A program made the translations under genes and the position numbers. The notes beneath the pieces are model-generated. The model worked only from the letters and a program-made list of their open reading frames with translations, had not been told where the DNA came from and did no database searches. A stretch of 64,000 bases of DNA, from contig ML996698.1 in assembly GCA_010356995.1 (NCBI GenBank), positions 1 through 64,000 of the forward strand, read 5' to 3'. The DNA is from Trichodelitschia bisporula (taxonomy: Eukaryota > Ascomycota > Dothideomycetes > Phaeotrichales > Phaeotrichaceae). Positions 33,162 to 44,197 of the stretch are shown here, piece after piece (the stretch's first letter is position 1; the number at the start of each line of letters is the position of its first letter).

Positions 33162-34328
33162 TTAGTCCAGAAATCCCTCAGGCACCTCGGGCCCCCAAAC
33201 CGCCAGACTCTCATGTCCCGCCTTCGTGAACCCAATCGGCGTATCCTCATTCACCAGGTCGCCGTCCGCGTAATGCTCAACCATAAATCCGCTCGTGTCC
33301 CACCAGTAATCAAAGATCTGACTGCCCAGAAGATGCCGTCCGATGCCCCAAACGCTCTTATACCCCTTCCTCGCAAGCCACTGGTGTCCCAGCTGCTGCG
33401 TGTCCAGGTCGTGCACCTCGTACGACGAGTGGTGCACGTGGGACGTGGGGTTTGATGCCACGAAGAAAGTGTGATGGTCGACATTGTCCTGTCCGCGGTC
33501 AATGTGTGCAAACATGGCCACCATTTTTCGGTCCCCGTCGGTTGGAACGTATATGAAGTCGGACGGAATGAGATTGAAGGTCTTTGTGTACCAGCGGACT
33601 TGCTCGTCGAACTGTTGGACGCAGAGGCCGAAGTGTCCGAGCTGATCGGGTTAGTATGGTGCGATGCTTGAGACCAAGGCACGAATACCTTGTGTACGCC
33701 GGCCGGGCCTGGCTGGAACCGTAGGAACTTGCGGGTCCGTGGTTTGTCGGCTTCAGAGTTGGCCTCCAGTTTGGGCGGCAGAGTTCCCGCCTCGGCTTCT
33801 TCCTGCCCGAAGAGGAGATTGACCGGGAAGCCCTCCGGGTCCCGCACCGTCACCAACCGTCCCCCGCCAGGCGCATCGTCCAGATCCTTAATCGCACTGG
33901 CACCCGGCAACCGCGAGGCACGTTTGAGATCAGCCAGCGACTCGACCAGAAACGTACCGCCTAGGAACTCAAGCGGCCCCCTTTGCGCATAGTACACGTA
34001 CGGATCTGTCCCGTAGCCGCGGAGCCAGACTTTGTCGTCTGTTTGCTTGACGACCCGCATGCCGAAGTCCTGCAGGAAAGTGATTATGTCTGGTAAGTTG
34101 GGGTGCTGGTAGCACATGTGGGATAGCTTGACGAGGCGGATTTGTGCTGCTGGGTCGATGGCGTTGGTTCTGCGCCATTCGGCGATGGTGATGGAGTCCG
34201 GGCCCGCGGCTTCGGTGTCGGGGATGGAGGCGCCGCGGTTGGGGGGCGGGCGGGTGGTTTGCTGTTCTGTTTTAGCGGATATGTAAAGGAGTACAGGAGA
34301 GGCATACCTCTTTGATGGAATCGCCCAT
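33162..34328 (-). CDS. Extradiol-type VOC dioxygenase (two glyoxalase-fold domains)
   Basis: A 357-aa protein from exons 34328-34308 (only 21 nt), 34261-33689 and 33641-33162. It has two VOC modules: the first starts QIRLVKLSHMCYQHPNL, the second LGHFGLCVQQFDEQVRWYT. The metal ligands of type I extradiol dioxygenases are in place and spaced as in BphC/catechol 2,3-dioxygenase: His201 (LGHFG), His about 269 (HVHHSSYEVHD) and Glu320 (GFMVEHYADGD). It probably opens a catecholic ring next to the diol using Fe(II). The start exon (MGDSIKE) rests on a GTATGC donor with an AACAG acceptor; a neighbouring acceptor 5 nt upstream gives a different phase. Tail-to-head with the dehydrogenase, 181 bp apart. 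Confidence 0.88.
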
Positions 34329-34892
34329 GGTGGATTGCCAGGGTGGGTTTCGGCCCTCGTAGTCTTCTGATATTGAAGTGCTGAGTAAACTGGAACCAAT
34401 CTGCTGGCTCTAGATCAGTGGAGAGTTGAGAAATTAGGTTCCCTGCTGGAATGCTCGAGCTTTATGACAGGAATTGTCGATCATGAAGAGGCGATATGCT
34501 TAAATACTGACGGGGCTGACTACCCGGCAAAACGATTACTCTAGTAGATGCGGGGTTCGCCACTGGCTGGTACTACATTTCCAATTGCTGACTCGACAGT
34601 ACCTTCCCAGTACTCATCCTGTTTACTTCCCTCAATCTGAGATCCATTCAGTATGTTCGACAGTCCAGTGACACCTCCGCCTTGCATTTGAAGCCTTGCC
34701 TGTGCTCCGCCGACCACGTGACGCGACGACAACACACCGCGATGTTCTACGAACCGCATCCGACGACGCCATTCGCGCTACCACAAGCACGCTTCGCACT
34801 TCACTCACCGCGTAGCATGGCGACTCGGCCCTAGCGGCACACTCACAACGGCGCCCCTACCTTACACCGGCGGGTCTATCGATCTCCACCTC
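34329..34892. promoter_or_regulatory. Shared divergent promoter, 564 bp
   Basis: Lies between the divergent starts of the dioxygenase (-) and the transporter (+), so it probably serves both. No factor site is certain. Confidence 0.5.
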
Positions 34893-36571
34893 ATGCCGCC
34901 CGATGGCTCCTCGGAGCCACTCATCCACTCCGCGCGGGAGGGCTCTCCGGACGACGAGCCCCTCCCCACCCCAGACGTTCCCGATGAATTCGTCCCCAGC
35001 CTCTTCATCTGGACCCTCACCCTCTCCGCCTGCCTCAGCGGGCTGCTCTTCGGCTACGAGTAAGCTGCCTGCCCTCACATCCATCCCCCCGGCTAATCCT
35101 CTAGCACCGGCGTAATCTCCTCAACCCTCGTCTCCATCTCCACCGCCCTAAGCGGCAGGCCCCTCACCACCCTCGACAAATCCCTAATAACATCCTCCAC
35201 CTCCCTCACCGCCCTCCTCTCCTCCACCCTGTCCGGCCACTTCGCCGACACCCTAGGCCGGCGCCCCGTGATCCTCCTCGCGGACGGCGCATTCGTGGCC
35301 GGGGCGCTGATACAAGCCTTCGCGGGCGAAGTGTGGGTTATGATCCTCGGCCGCAGCGTAGTCGGGGCCGCGGTCGGGGCCGCGAGTTTTGTAGTCCCGC
35401 TTTATATAGGCGAGATGGCGCCGGCGAGGTGGCGCGGGCGGTTGGTTACCGTGTCTAGTCTCTTCGTCACGGGGGGGCAGATGCTGGCGTATATCGTGGG
35501 GTGGGGCTTGTCGGCGCGGGTCGGCGGGTGGCGGTGGATGGTCGGGTTGGGTGCGCTGCCCGCGCTTGTACAGGCGGTTTGTTTGGTGGGGATGCCGGAG
35601 AGTCCAAGGTGGTTGGTTAAGGCGGGGAGAGGGGAGGGGGCGAAGGGGGTGTTGAGAAGGGTGTATGGTGTGTCGCGGGGGGGGCGGGATGGGCTGGAGC
35701 GGGATGGGATTGTGGAGAGGGTGTTGAGGGGGGTGGAGCGTGAGGTAGAAGAGGAGGATCGGGCGACGAAGGGCGTCGGAACAGGACACTGGGAGCGGGC
35801 GCGCGCGACGTTCATCGAGCTCTGGCTTGTAGGGGGTAATTTCCGCGCGCTGGTGATTGCGTGCATGCTGCAAGGCGCGCAGCAACTCTGCGGCTTCGTA
35901 CGTAACGGAAGACACATATCGGCACTCGCTAACGGAAGCAGAACTCCCTCATGTACTTCTCGGCCACCATCTTCGCGATGGTCGGGTTCAGAAGCCCGAC
36001 GCTCACGGCGCTGTGTATCGCGACTACGAACTTCGTTTTCACGCTCGCGGCGTTTCAGGCCATTGACCGCATTGGCCGGCGGAGGATATTGCTCCTTTCC
36101 ATGCCCGTCATGGTGCTCGGGCTCGCCCTCTGCGCCATTGCCTTTTCCTTCGTGCACATCCCCAACACCGCTGATTCCCACCCCGCGCCTTCCCCGCCGT
36201 GGCCTGTCCTCATCGTCTTATCCATGGTAGTCTACGTCGCCGCCTACGCACTGGGACTTGGGTGTGTCCCCTGGCAACAATCCGAGCTCTTTGCCCTACG
36301 GGTACGCTCGCTAGGCTCCGCGCTCGCGACGGCGACGAATTGGGGAAGCAATTTCGTGGTGGGCTTGACGTTTTTGCCGCTTATGGAGCTCATATCGCCG
36401 ACGGGCACGTTTGCGGTGTATGCGCTTGTTTGTGCGGTCAGTTGGGGGGCGGTTTGGCAGATTTATCCTGAGACTGCGGGGTTGGGGCTTGAGGAGGTGG
36501 GGGGGTTGCTTGCCGAGGGATGGGGTGTGAAAGAGAGTTTGAGGAGGTTTCGGGGGAGGGTGGGGGGGTGA
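34893..36571 (+). CDS. MFS sugar transporter, myo-inositol (ITR) type
   Basis: A 529-aa protein from exons 34893-35059, 35105-35897 and 35942-36571. Twelve membrane segments are expected; a first segment (LTLSACLSGLLFGYETGVIS) carries the GYDTG-like sugar-porter motif. Also seen: DTLGRRPV, GRSVVGAAVGAASFVVPLYIGEMAPARWRGR, PESPRWLV, and in the second half GCVPWQQSELFALRVRSLG with ATATNWGSNFVVGLTFLPLM. The last two closely match fungal inositol transporters (Itr1/Itr2: VPWQQxELFPLxVR, ATNWSGN). The PETxGLGLEEV end is standard. It likely imports inositol or a related polyol with protons, but many fungal paralogues have shifted substrate. Confidence 0.9.
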
Positions 36572-37201
36572 AGGTGTTTGGATGGGCATTGGGATGGCGT
36601 TGGGTAGCATAGGCACTCATATTGAGGTTGTACTACTTGTCACCTGTATATAGAACTAGAGTTTGTATATGGTAGTCTTCTCCAGCGGCGAGATTGAGTC
36701 AGCTCGTATGGTGGTACGTCTGTGTTCTTCATTACTGATACAGCATACCCAGTACGGTGAAGCTCAGCAGACTGCTAGCTAACCGACTGAAGACGATATT
36801 ATAGCCAAGCTGTGTTGAACGTCGGCCTGCTCTGCCGCTTCCCGTCGTCGCCAGGCCCTCAGGCAGCAAGCCGCGTGGCCCGTGCCCGCCCAAAAAGTTG
36901 TAGGGCTGATCTGGCTTCAGGTGAGCCAAGGAACGTGCCACAACTTTTCTCCGCAGTTAGCCAGCTGATACAACACCCAACTTGCGGAGCGGAGACCTAC
37001 GTACTGACCGACGGCTTCTTGCATCAACACACCAACGTCCAGAACATGACCCCAACGCGTCTAGCTCACTCCTTTCTATGACAATCGGGATACTGGATTT
37101 CAGCAGTTCCTAACTCCAGCGCTCGCCCCTGAATAGCGCGAATACGGTAGCTCTCCTCACCGCGTTACTCCGCGTTACCCAGACCTCACTTCGCCGCAAT
37201 C
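36572..37201. other. Intergenic, 630 bp
   Basis: 3' side of the transporter and promoter of LST8; no gene seen. Confidence 0.6.
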
Positions 37202-38285
37202 ATGGGGAGTGTCATTCTTTGCACTGGTACGTGTTTGTTTGTTACAACTCTATAACGCTAACATGCTTCAGCTGGTTACGACCATACAATCCGGTTAGTC
37301 GCGCCAGCTTTCTTTTAACGTCCCACACCTAACCAGCACAGTTTCTGGGAAGCCCTCTCCGGGATATGCTCGCGAACGATCCCCCACCCGGACTCGCAAG
37401 TCAACCGGCTGTGCATCTCGCCAGACAAGCGCTACCTCGCGGCCGCCGGACATCACACCGTGAAGCTGTACGACATCAAGAGTTCAAACGCGGCCGACGT
37501 TCTCACCTTCGAGGGGCACACGGGCAACATCACCGGCGTCGCCTTCCACTGCGAGGGCAAGTGGATGGTGACGAGCAGCGAGGATGGCACAGTCAAGATC
37601 TGGGACACGCGCGGCGGGGGAATCCAACGAAACTACAATCACGGCTCCGCTGTCAACGACGTCGTGATCCACCCGAACCAGGGTGAGCTCATATCCTGTG
37701 ACCGCAACGGCGCGATCCGTGTTTGGGACTTGAGCGAGAACAAGTGCTCACACCAGCTGATTCCCGAGGAGGATGTGTCGGTGGCCAGCGTGACAGTGGC
37801 CAGCGACGGGTCGATGCTGTGCGCAGGCAACAACGCAGTGAATACCTTTCCCTCCCCTCCCAACCCAAGCTAACCCCCCCTAGGGCACCGTCTTCGTCTG
37901 GCGCATGGTCCAAAACCGCGACATAACCTCCCTCGTCCCCATCTGCCGCTTCGTCGCCCACAACACGTACATAACCCGCGTCCTGCTCTCGCCCGACGTG
38001 CGCCACCTGGCAACCTGCTCAGCGGACCACACAGCGCGCATCTGGGCCGTGGATGCGGGTCTCGACACGGACGTCGAAGGCTTTGCGCTTGAAACGACGC
38101 TGACGGGACATCAGCGGTGGGTGTGGGATTGCGCGTTCAGCGCTGACTCGGCGTATCTGGTGACGGCGTGCTCGGATCATTACGCCCGACTGTGGGAGTT
38201 GAATTCGCAGAGCATTATCAGGCAGTACAATGGGCATCACCGGGGAGCAGTCTGTGTTGCGCTGAATGATACGGCGCTGCCGTAG
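37202..38285 (+). CDS. LST8: TOR complex subunit LST8 (WD40)
   Basis: A 314-aa protein from exons 37202-37226, 37272-37293 (22-nt micro-exon), 37342-37837 and 37884-38285. The sequence starts MGSVILCTAGYDHTIRFWEA and shows seven WD repeats, with FEGHTGNITGVAFHCEGKWM, SEDGTVKIWDTR, HPNQGELISCDRNGAIRVWD and LTGHQRWVWDCAFSADSAYL; this is the conserved LST8/mLST8/Wat1 protein at its normal length. LST8 binds and stabilises the kinase domain of TOR in both TORC1 and TORC2. Intron 3 (46 nt) joins AGNNA to GTVFVWRM. The open frame without the third splice ends falsely in the intron. Confidence 0.96.
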
Positions 38286-38585
38286 GGATATAGCCTTGGG
38301 AAACGGTGCGAGCCTATGTTGTTTGATTTTTCTCTATCTGAGATACGTTTATTAGGCGATCGTGTGTACGATGGAGTCAGGGCTGTGTACAGGTTTCGGC
38401 GTTAGATGGTCTTCGTGCCCGGTATCGACGAATATCATGAAGTCTCCGATGCTCTCAGGGATGGCCAAGATGCCATGGCCATGATATGTGATGCGACCTG
38501 CCAATCCGCGATCCTCCAGTCCACAAAAAGACAGCCCAAATGTCTCCGCGCATACCTCCTAAAAATGATCAAAAAGAACACATCG

Positions 38586-38657
38586 CGACACCGATGGGAC
38601 TCGAACCCACAATCTTTGCCACCGGAAAGCAACGCCTTACCATTAGGCCACGGTGCC
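38586..38657 (-). tRNA. tRNA-Arg (anticodon CCG)
   Basis: A 72-nt gene, no intron. On the minus strand the acceptor stem GGCACCG pairs with CGGTGTC (one G-U pair), then a D arm with GCC/GGC, an anticodon stem TTGCT/GGCAA around loop TTCCGGT, a variable loop AGATT, and a T arm GTGGG-TTCGAGT-CCCAT. T33 precedes anticodon CCG (38625-38623), which reads the Arg codon CGG. The discriminator base is G. Internal A and B boxes are intact. Confidence 0.95.
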
Positions 38658-39415
38658 TGGTTGTGTGCTGAAATTCTTGATTGTGGTAACTTCTGTCGCA
38701 AAATGCCGGGCAGCGGAAGTAGGGCCAGAGTCTCGACTCTTATCCTGACGTACAGTGAGTGTCAGTCGTTGACGGCTTACCGCCTTGAATATCATCCCAC
38801 TGGTCTCACATTTCGAGTTACTTCGTTGCATTTACCGTACCATAGTGACATATGCTAGAACACATAAACCCGTGGCCATGAAAAGCTATACCCCACCATC
38901 ACCGACAATCCCGCAGAGCCAACACTCCCCCCAAAGTAAGTGATACTTCACCGCCCAAACTAATGTGCTCAAGGCTAAATAGAGATAGCCGCGATGTTCT
39001 CCGACTCCTTCCCGTAGCGGCAATGACCAGTTGCAGCAGACATGTGAAGCCCTGCACCCAATGACGCCGTTGTGCGCCAGTGTCCGCCAATCAAGACGCA
39101 ACCACCACTTCCAACCAAGCTCCGATCGCTCAACCCAACCAAAGAAACATGCCCATCCCATCTACCGTACTTCCCCTCTCTTTGCTTCTTCGCTGAGCAA
39201 CACCACCACCAACTTACACTAGTATATCATTCCTCGCCGAACCATCTTTCCAGGCCCTCATTTCTTTGTTCACCGGAATCCAGCTCAATCCATCCTCCCC
39301 ACCCGCTCGCTCCCCCGCTCCGCCTACTTCCCACCCCCCGCGCCCGCGTCGAATGGACCGCGCAACCCACCCCTCCCCGCTCCAGCCTTGAAGACCGCGT
39401 CCTCACACGCGCGGC
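38658..39415. other. Intergenic, 758 bp
   Basis: Between the tRNA and the carrier gene; pyrimidine-rich from about 39100 to 39400, as expected for a leader. No gene seen. Confidence 0.6.
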
Positions 39416-40719
39416 ATGGCTGCCACAGGCGACTCGGGGGGTGGCGGCGGCGTGCGGCCCCTCCCGACGCACATGCAGGCAAGGCTCTTCGTCAAGCGGC
39501 ACCGCACCGAGGTCGCGGCTGGGACGAGCAGCTTGGTGTCTAGCCTTCTGAGCGTGAGTCCAGCGGGACGCAGGATCTGTGTACAAAAGCTGATGGTTAC
39601 AGTACCCGCTCGACTCGGTCAAGACGCGGATGCAAGCGTGTGTACCCCGCCCCGTGTCATGGACACAGCTCACAGCGGTAGATATAACTTCAAGTCCTTC
39701 TGGAGCTGCGTGGAGCACACATACAAGAACGAGCGCGTGCATGGCTTCTGGCGCGGTCCGTCCCGTCCCCCTTCATACAGACACTCATTAACAAGAATCC
39801 AGGCGTCTGGTCCCCCCTCCTAAGCATAACCCTCGTCCGCACCTGCTCCTTCTCCGTCTACCAACAAGCAAAATACACCTACGACGCCTGGTTCCAGCGC
39901 ATGCTAGGCGTATCACCCCTGCGCATCGCCAACACCCAAGGCGCATACCCAACGCTCTCAACAATGCTCTGCTTCGCCGCCGCGGGCGCCACGGCCGGCG
40001 CCAGCATCGTGGTCCTCGCGTGCCCGTTCGAGCTAACCAAGAACGCGCAGCAGATCTCCGTGCTCATGGATCGGAACACCAAGAGCACGGTGGAGGAGGA
40101 GATTCGCCGCAACTATAAGAATCGGGGCACGTTTCGTACGGCGCAGGCGATTGTTGCGCATCGCGGGTTCGCGGGGTTGTATTCGGGCTTTCAGTACCAT
40201 CTTTGTAGGTCGGCGCTCGAGACGGAGGGGGGGGGCAGTGGGCTGACGGGCAGTGCGTGATACGTTTGGCACGGCGATTTATTTCACCACGTATGAGTCG
40301 TGCAAGCAGCTCCTTGCGAATGCGCGGGGAAATTCGCCGACAGATCCGAAGGCGGTGATTTTGTCGGGCGGGTTTTGTGGGCTTATTAGTTGGCTTTTGG
40401 TGAGTAGTTATGGTGGTGTGGGGAAGGGATATGGCTAACAGCCGCGCAGACGTATCCGATTGACACGGCTAAGACGGCTTACCAGCGGAACTGTCTCTCC
40501 ATGCACAAGGACAATACGGAGAATATACGCATTCGCTTCTTCCGGCGGTCCGAGTATCGAGGTTAGTCTTGCTTGGCCGTAGTGTGATTGTGGCTAATGG
40601 GTGGTACTGTAGGGCTGCTGGTGTCGGTGTCGCGGTCGTGCATCCTCAACGCCATGTTCTTCTCGGGCTTCGAGTTGATCAAGAAGCAGATCAATAAGCT
40701 GGAAGTGGAGGAGTTGTAG
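39416..40719 (+). CDS. Mitochondrial carrier family (SLC25) protein
   Basis: A 337-aa protein from seven exons: 39416-39553, 39603-39637 (35 nt), 39682-39755, 39803-40204, 40254-40399, 40450-40561 and 40613-40719. Three carrier repeats are visible through their PxD/ExxK and G-rich signatures: YPLDSVKTRMQ (first), CPFELTKNAQQ (second) and TYPIDTAKTAYQ (third), each followed by an aromatic-Gly element (HGFWRG, AGLYSGFQYH, YRGLLVSV). The protein sits in the inner mitochondrial membrane. The second repeat deviates from PxD (PFE), which occurs in some amino-acid and carnitine-type carriers. The substrate cannot be read from sequence alone. Confidence 0.93.
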
Positions 40720-41747
40720 TTGGTGTGCATCATTCAAGCGTTGGTTTCGCATTTCCGGCGTTGTTTTTGTACGATAGATGCGGGTACGGACTTTTGGTAC
40801 AGTAAGACTCATGGCATGGAAAGGCCCACTTGCGCGGTCGTTTATGCGAATGGAAACGGCCAATGTGCGCGTACAGTTTCTTGAGATGGACGGCCTGGAC
40901 ACGTTCGCGGAGTATATTCATGTGGATGGTATTCATTCATGCAATTGAAATGGAGGACAGTAGCTACATGATTGGGATCCTGAATGCTGACGCCTTAAAC
41001 ACCGTTTACTTTCCGCATATCCAAAATCAGACGCCCAACTGAATGTCCAATGGGGAATATAACCTTAGCACCTAGCTCCACGAAAACGCACCATTCGCCA
41101 TGCAGTGCCGTTGGTCTACCGCAGGAAAGAAGAGATAAAAACGCCAATTGATGAAATGCGTAAAGACGCCGGAGGGGGTTGAGATAGCGAGCGGGGCGGG
41201 GCGGGGCGGAGGAAAGGCGGAGGGAGAAAAGCGGAGGGAGAAGCGGAGTGGGAGCGGGAGCGGGAGACCGGGGTTGATTGGGGGGGAGGAGGAGGATCAG
41301 CGGAGCGCGCTCCTCGGATCTGAAGGCCGGAGGTGGTCACGTGGCCCCCATCTGATAGGGACTCAGATCGTCCAGCACGGGGGTCCAGCGGAGGTGGTTA
41401 GTCCGTTGATCGAAAGTGCGGTCTGGAACCTCGTGGATCGGGCTGACGGGGCCGAGGGGAGAGCAGCGGGTGGCTGGTTGATGGATTCGGTTGGTGGAGG
41501 GTTCAATGGTGGCCGGGGTCGGCCAGGGTCGTTATCGCGGAGATGTTCGGTGTGAAGATGGTGTGAAGATGGGATGGGGATGGGGATGGGGCCAGACCGG
41601 GCTGGGCTCCGCCGCCGCAGCTGCCTCGAGGGTGCGTCTGCAGCCGCAGAAAGGGCTCGGCTGAGGGGCCGGGTCTCGCTCCGCCGGCTCGATTTGCGCG
41701 TTCGCATTCGCGCGGGGGGTTTTTTTTTTTCGAGGGGAGGAGACGGG
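40720..41747. other. Intergenic, 1.03 kb
   Basis: Between convergent genes. GC-rich purine runs at 41190-41290. No gene seen. Confidence 0.6.
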
Positions 41748-41972
41748 CTACATCTCATCCAACTCAAACTCGAGCGCGACGTCCTCGGAGCAGTCCGAGC
41801 AATAGAAGTTTGAAAACCCCCCACAGTGGACCTGCATGTTCTTGCACATGTCGATGCTCCAGGCGTCGTAGGAGTAGCCGGACAGCAGGCGGTTGGGGCA
41901 GATTTCGATGCTGTTGGCCCAGATGTAGTAGTCGTGGTTGCAGTAGTACCAGGAGTAGGTGTAGGAGCACAT
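41748..41972 (-). CDS. Small Cys- and Tyr/Trp-rich protein, unknown
   Basis: A 74-aa single-exon protein starting MCSYTYSWYYCNHDYYIWAN and ending in an acidic helix (SEDVALEFELDEM). It has seven Cys (2, 11, 25, 43, 51, 59, 62), two His, nine Tyr and three Trp. There is no signal peptide, so it is probably cytosolic or nuclear; the Cys/His set could hold zinc. It belongs to the type of small MC-x-Y/T Cys proteins often found as single-copy orphans in filamentous fungi, but I do not recognise an exact family. A GC-rich leader with a (TGG)n tract lies just upstream. Confidence 0.6.
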   Translation of the reverse strand: MCSYTYSWYYCNHDYYIWANSIEICPNRLLSGYSYDAWSIDMCKNMQVHCGGFSNFYCSDCSEDVALEFELDEM

Positions 41973-42011
41973 TGTTGCGGTGTTTTGGGGGGTTGGTGGG
42001 AGAGGGGGAAT

Positions 42012-42043
42012 TGGTGGTGGTGGTGGTGGTGGTGGTGGTGGTG
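42012..42043 (+). repeat. (TGG)n microsatellite
   Basis: About ten tandem TGG triplets, within 100 bp upstream of the start of the small Cys-rich gene (minus strand CCA repeats in its leader). Confidence 0.95.
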
Positions 42044-42597
42044 GGGGATGGGATGAGGGGGCAAGGCTGAAGTGCTTGAGGTTGGCGGTGGTGGAGGGAT
42101 TGTGGAGGGCTGAGATGAGGGTAAGGGGCGGGCGGATATATACACCACTCCACGATATGGCGCACGCGAGCAGACCTATTTCAGTCTTTGGCTTCGAGGC
42201 GGTGGGGAAGGCTAGATCGCGGTCAGTCGCACTGCGGTCTAGAACGCGGACGCGCCGGCGGCGGGCAGCGAAAGCGCAGGAAGATAAACTTACCTCGACG
42301 AATTGTCCGAGGTTTCCGAATCACTGTTACTCGTACTGGGCCCAATTCCTTTCAATCCATTGACACGGCGCGAGGGAAGAGGCAGAGCACAAGGGGAATA
42401 TATACAACCACGACTCAACGGGGACGCGATAAGACCGCCCCTCGAGGACCCCGAGAAAGAACCTTCATGTGATGGCCTCGCTTCGCTTCGCACCGCTCGC
42501 CGACGGCCGCGGGGCGTTGTGCCCGCAGCACAGTCTGCATCGTCACTGCATGGCGGGTGGGGACAAAGGGCCGCCCGCTTACCTCTCCCACCCTCAT

Positions 42598-42640
42598 CAA
42601 AGCCCACTCAAAGCCCGCTCAAAGCCCGCTCAAAGCCCGT
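42598..42640 (+). repeat. 11-bp tandem repeat, about 4 copies
   Basis: Copies of AAAGCCCGCTC are in tandem; degenerate copies continue to about 42690 (CTCGCTCAAAGCC). Confidence 0.85.
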
Positions 42641-42905
42641 ATCGCGCTCCAAGCGAAGGCAAAGCTCGCATCTCTCGCTCAAAGCCACAGAGACAAGCCC
42701 GCCAAAGAAAGGGTTGTTCACTTACGAAGGGTCCCCTCGTCCAGCCTTGCCTCACGCCCCCGTCCCTGGCTGTGGTTTTTGCTTTTCGCCCGCAGAGAGG
42801 GTTGGGGTTCGGGCGTACCCTGCAGCGCGCATCCATCGTCCGATATCTCAGGGTCCAGGTCCGGCCCTGGGCTGGACCCCCGCGGACCCGATATGCAGCC
42901 CGTTT

Positions 42906-42915
42906 GGGGGGGGGT

Positions 42916-42990
<75 letters not shown>
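42906..42990 (+). repeat. Poly-G tract: G9-T-G75
   Basis: Nine G, one T, then 75 uninterrupted G (42916-42990). The tract is a strong candidate for G-quadruplex formation. The true length in the genome may differ because such runs are error-prone in sequencing. Confidence 0.9.
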
Positions 42991-42991
<1 letters not shown>

Positions 42992-43488
42992 AGGGCGGTC
43001 AACGTCCACCCGCTGCTCAACACCAGCCATTACTCCATCCTTTGGCTTTTATGGTATCCGCGACGTCCGGGGCAAGAGCGGGCGATATGCACAAGCAGAA
43101 TGTACGGATAAGCGTGCTAAACGTTGGCCGGCCGGTGTCGGCGTCTGTGTACGGAGTAAGTGCTGTCTTTCCAGAGATGCCGCGCCGTGACGAGGGCCTT
43201 ACTCGATGGGAACGGGCGCGATGCGCGCGGATAGGGTGCCGGCGCGGCGCGCAGGCGCGGTTGAATTAGCCGTTGGGACTAGCCCAGGGGTGGGACGTGC
43301 ACATGTGGGGATCAGCGCTTCGTGAATCTCCAGTATCGGGAAGCATGGGCGGGAATAAGTTAGGTTGCCTTCGTCTGCCATTCCGTCGGCGCGGTGCGGG
43401 ACTCGAGTCGTCAGCCTCTTCCTCTCTGTGCGTTTCGGCATCGACGCCGGGGATAATGGCAACGATGTGAAGTGGAAGGTTGTTAAAA

Positions 43489-43520
43489 GATGAGAGATGA
43501 GAGATGAGAGATGAGAGATG
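43489..43520 (+). repeat. (AGATGAG)n, about 4.5 copies
   Basis: Perfect 7-bp tandem repeat. Confidence 0.95.
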
Positions 43521-43910
43521 TATGGGGAAGCGGGCTCGAGAGTCTACATATTGTGCTTGCGGTGCTTACTTCCTCAGATGTAGGATGCCCCCTTCCTGAC
43601 ATTGCAATGTTTCTTCCTGGTCGGGGGTGATACAACAGCATCCCGGGGGAGTAAAGAGGCCAGCCTACCGTAGCGAGAGGCCTCACAATTGCCACTTCAT
43701 CACGCAAAGCAGGCAGCAGCAGTTTGGAATAGTATAAATTCCCTCTTCCCCAACGCCTAGAGCGCCTTTGCGCAATTTTAGTATCCCACCGTCGTCGGGC
43801 ATCCTCTCAACGGATACATACTCCAAGTCCCATGTCAACAGCCCAAAAACGAAGCACGAATCAGACAAAGACAAAGACCAGCTTTCACCAGCCAGTCTAT
43901 ACTTTTTTGT

Positions 43911-43943
43911 TCTTTCTCTTTCTCTTTCTCTTTCTCTTTCTCT
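43911..43943 (+). repeat. (TTTCTC)n, about 5 copies
   Basis: Nearly perfect 6-bp pyrimidine repeat. Confidence 0.95.
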
Positions 43944-44197
43944 TCCTTATCCCATATCCGTAAGAGCGCGTCAATCAATCCCCATCGATCGCGCATACTC
44001 CCCATCGCAAACAAAGACACAGCGCGGCCCATACACGCGGAACCCCAACCCAAACCCAACCCCGAAACCGACCGACAAACCCCTAACCCATACCCCGCAA
44101 CAAACATCAAGTAAAAAAAAAACTAAAAAACAAGAACCATATAACAAATCACAAAGACGCAAAAAAGAACCCCATCCCCACCCCACCGCAAGCCATC

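Larger units (their letters stand above)
41973..44197. other. 2.2-kb gene-poor interval full of simple repeats
   Basis: No gene supported. It holds (TGG)n, an 11-bp repeat (42598-42640), an extreme poly-G tract (42906-42990), (AGATGAG)n (43489-43520) and (TTTCTC)n (43911-43943). Frames crossing these are low-complexity artefacts. Confidence 0.65.

Noticed and set aside
42718-43111. Long open frames of poly-Gly or poly-Pro across 42.5-43.2 kb on both strands
   Set aside because: They exist only because of the G75 tract; there is no domain, splice signal or start context.
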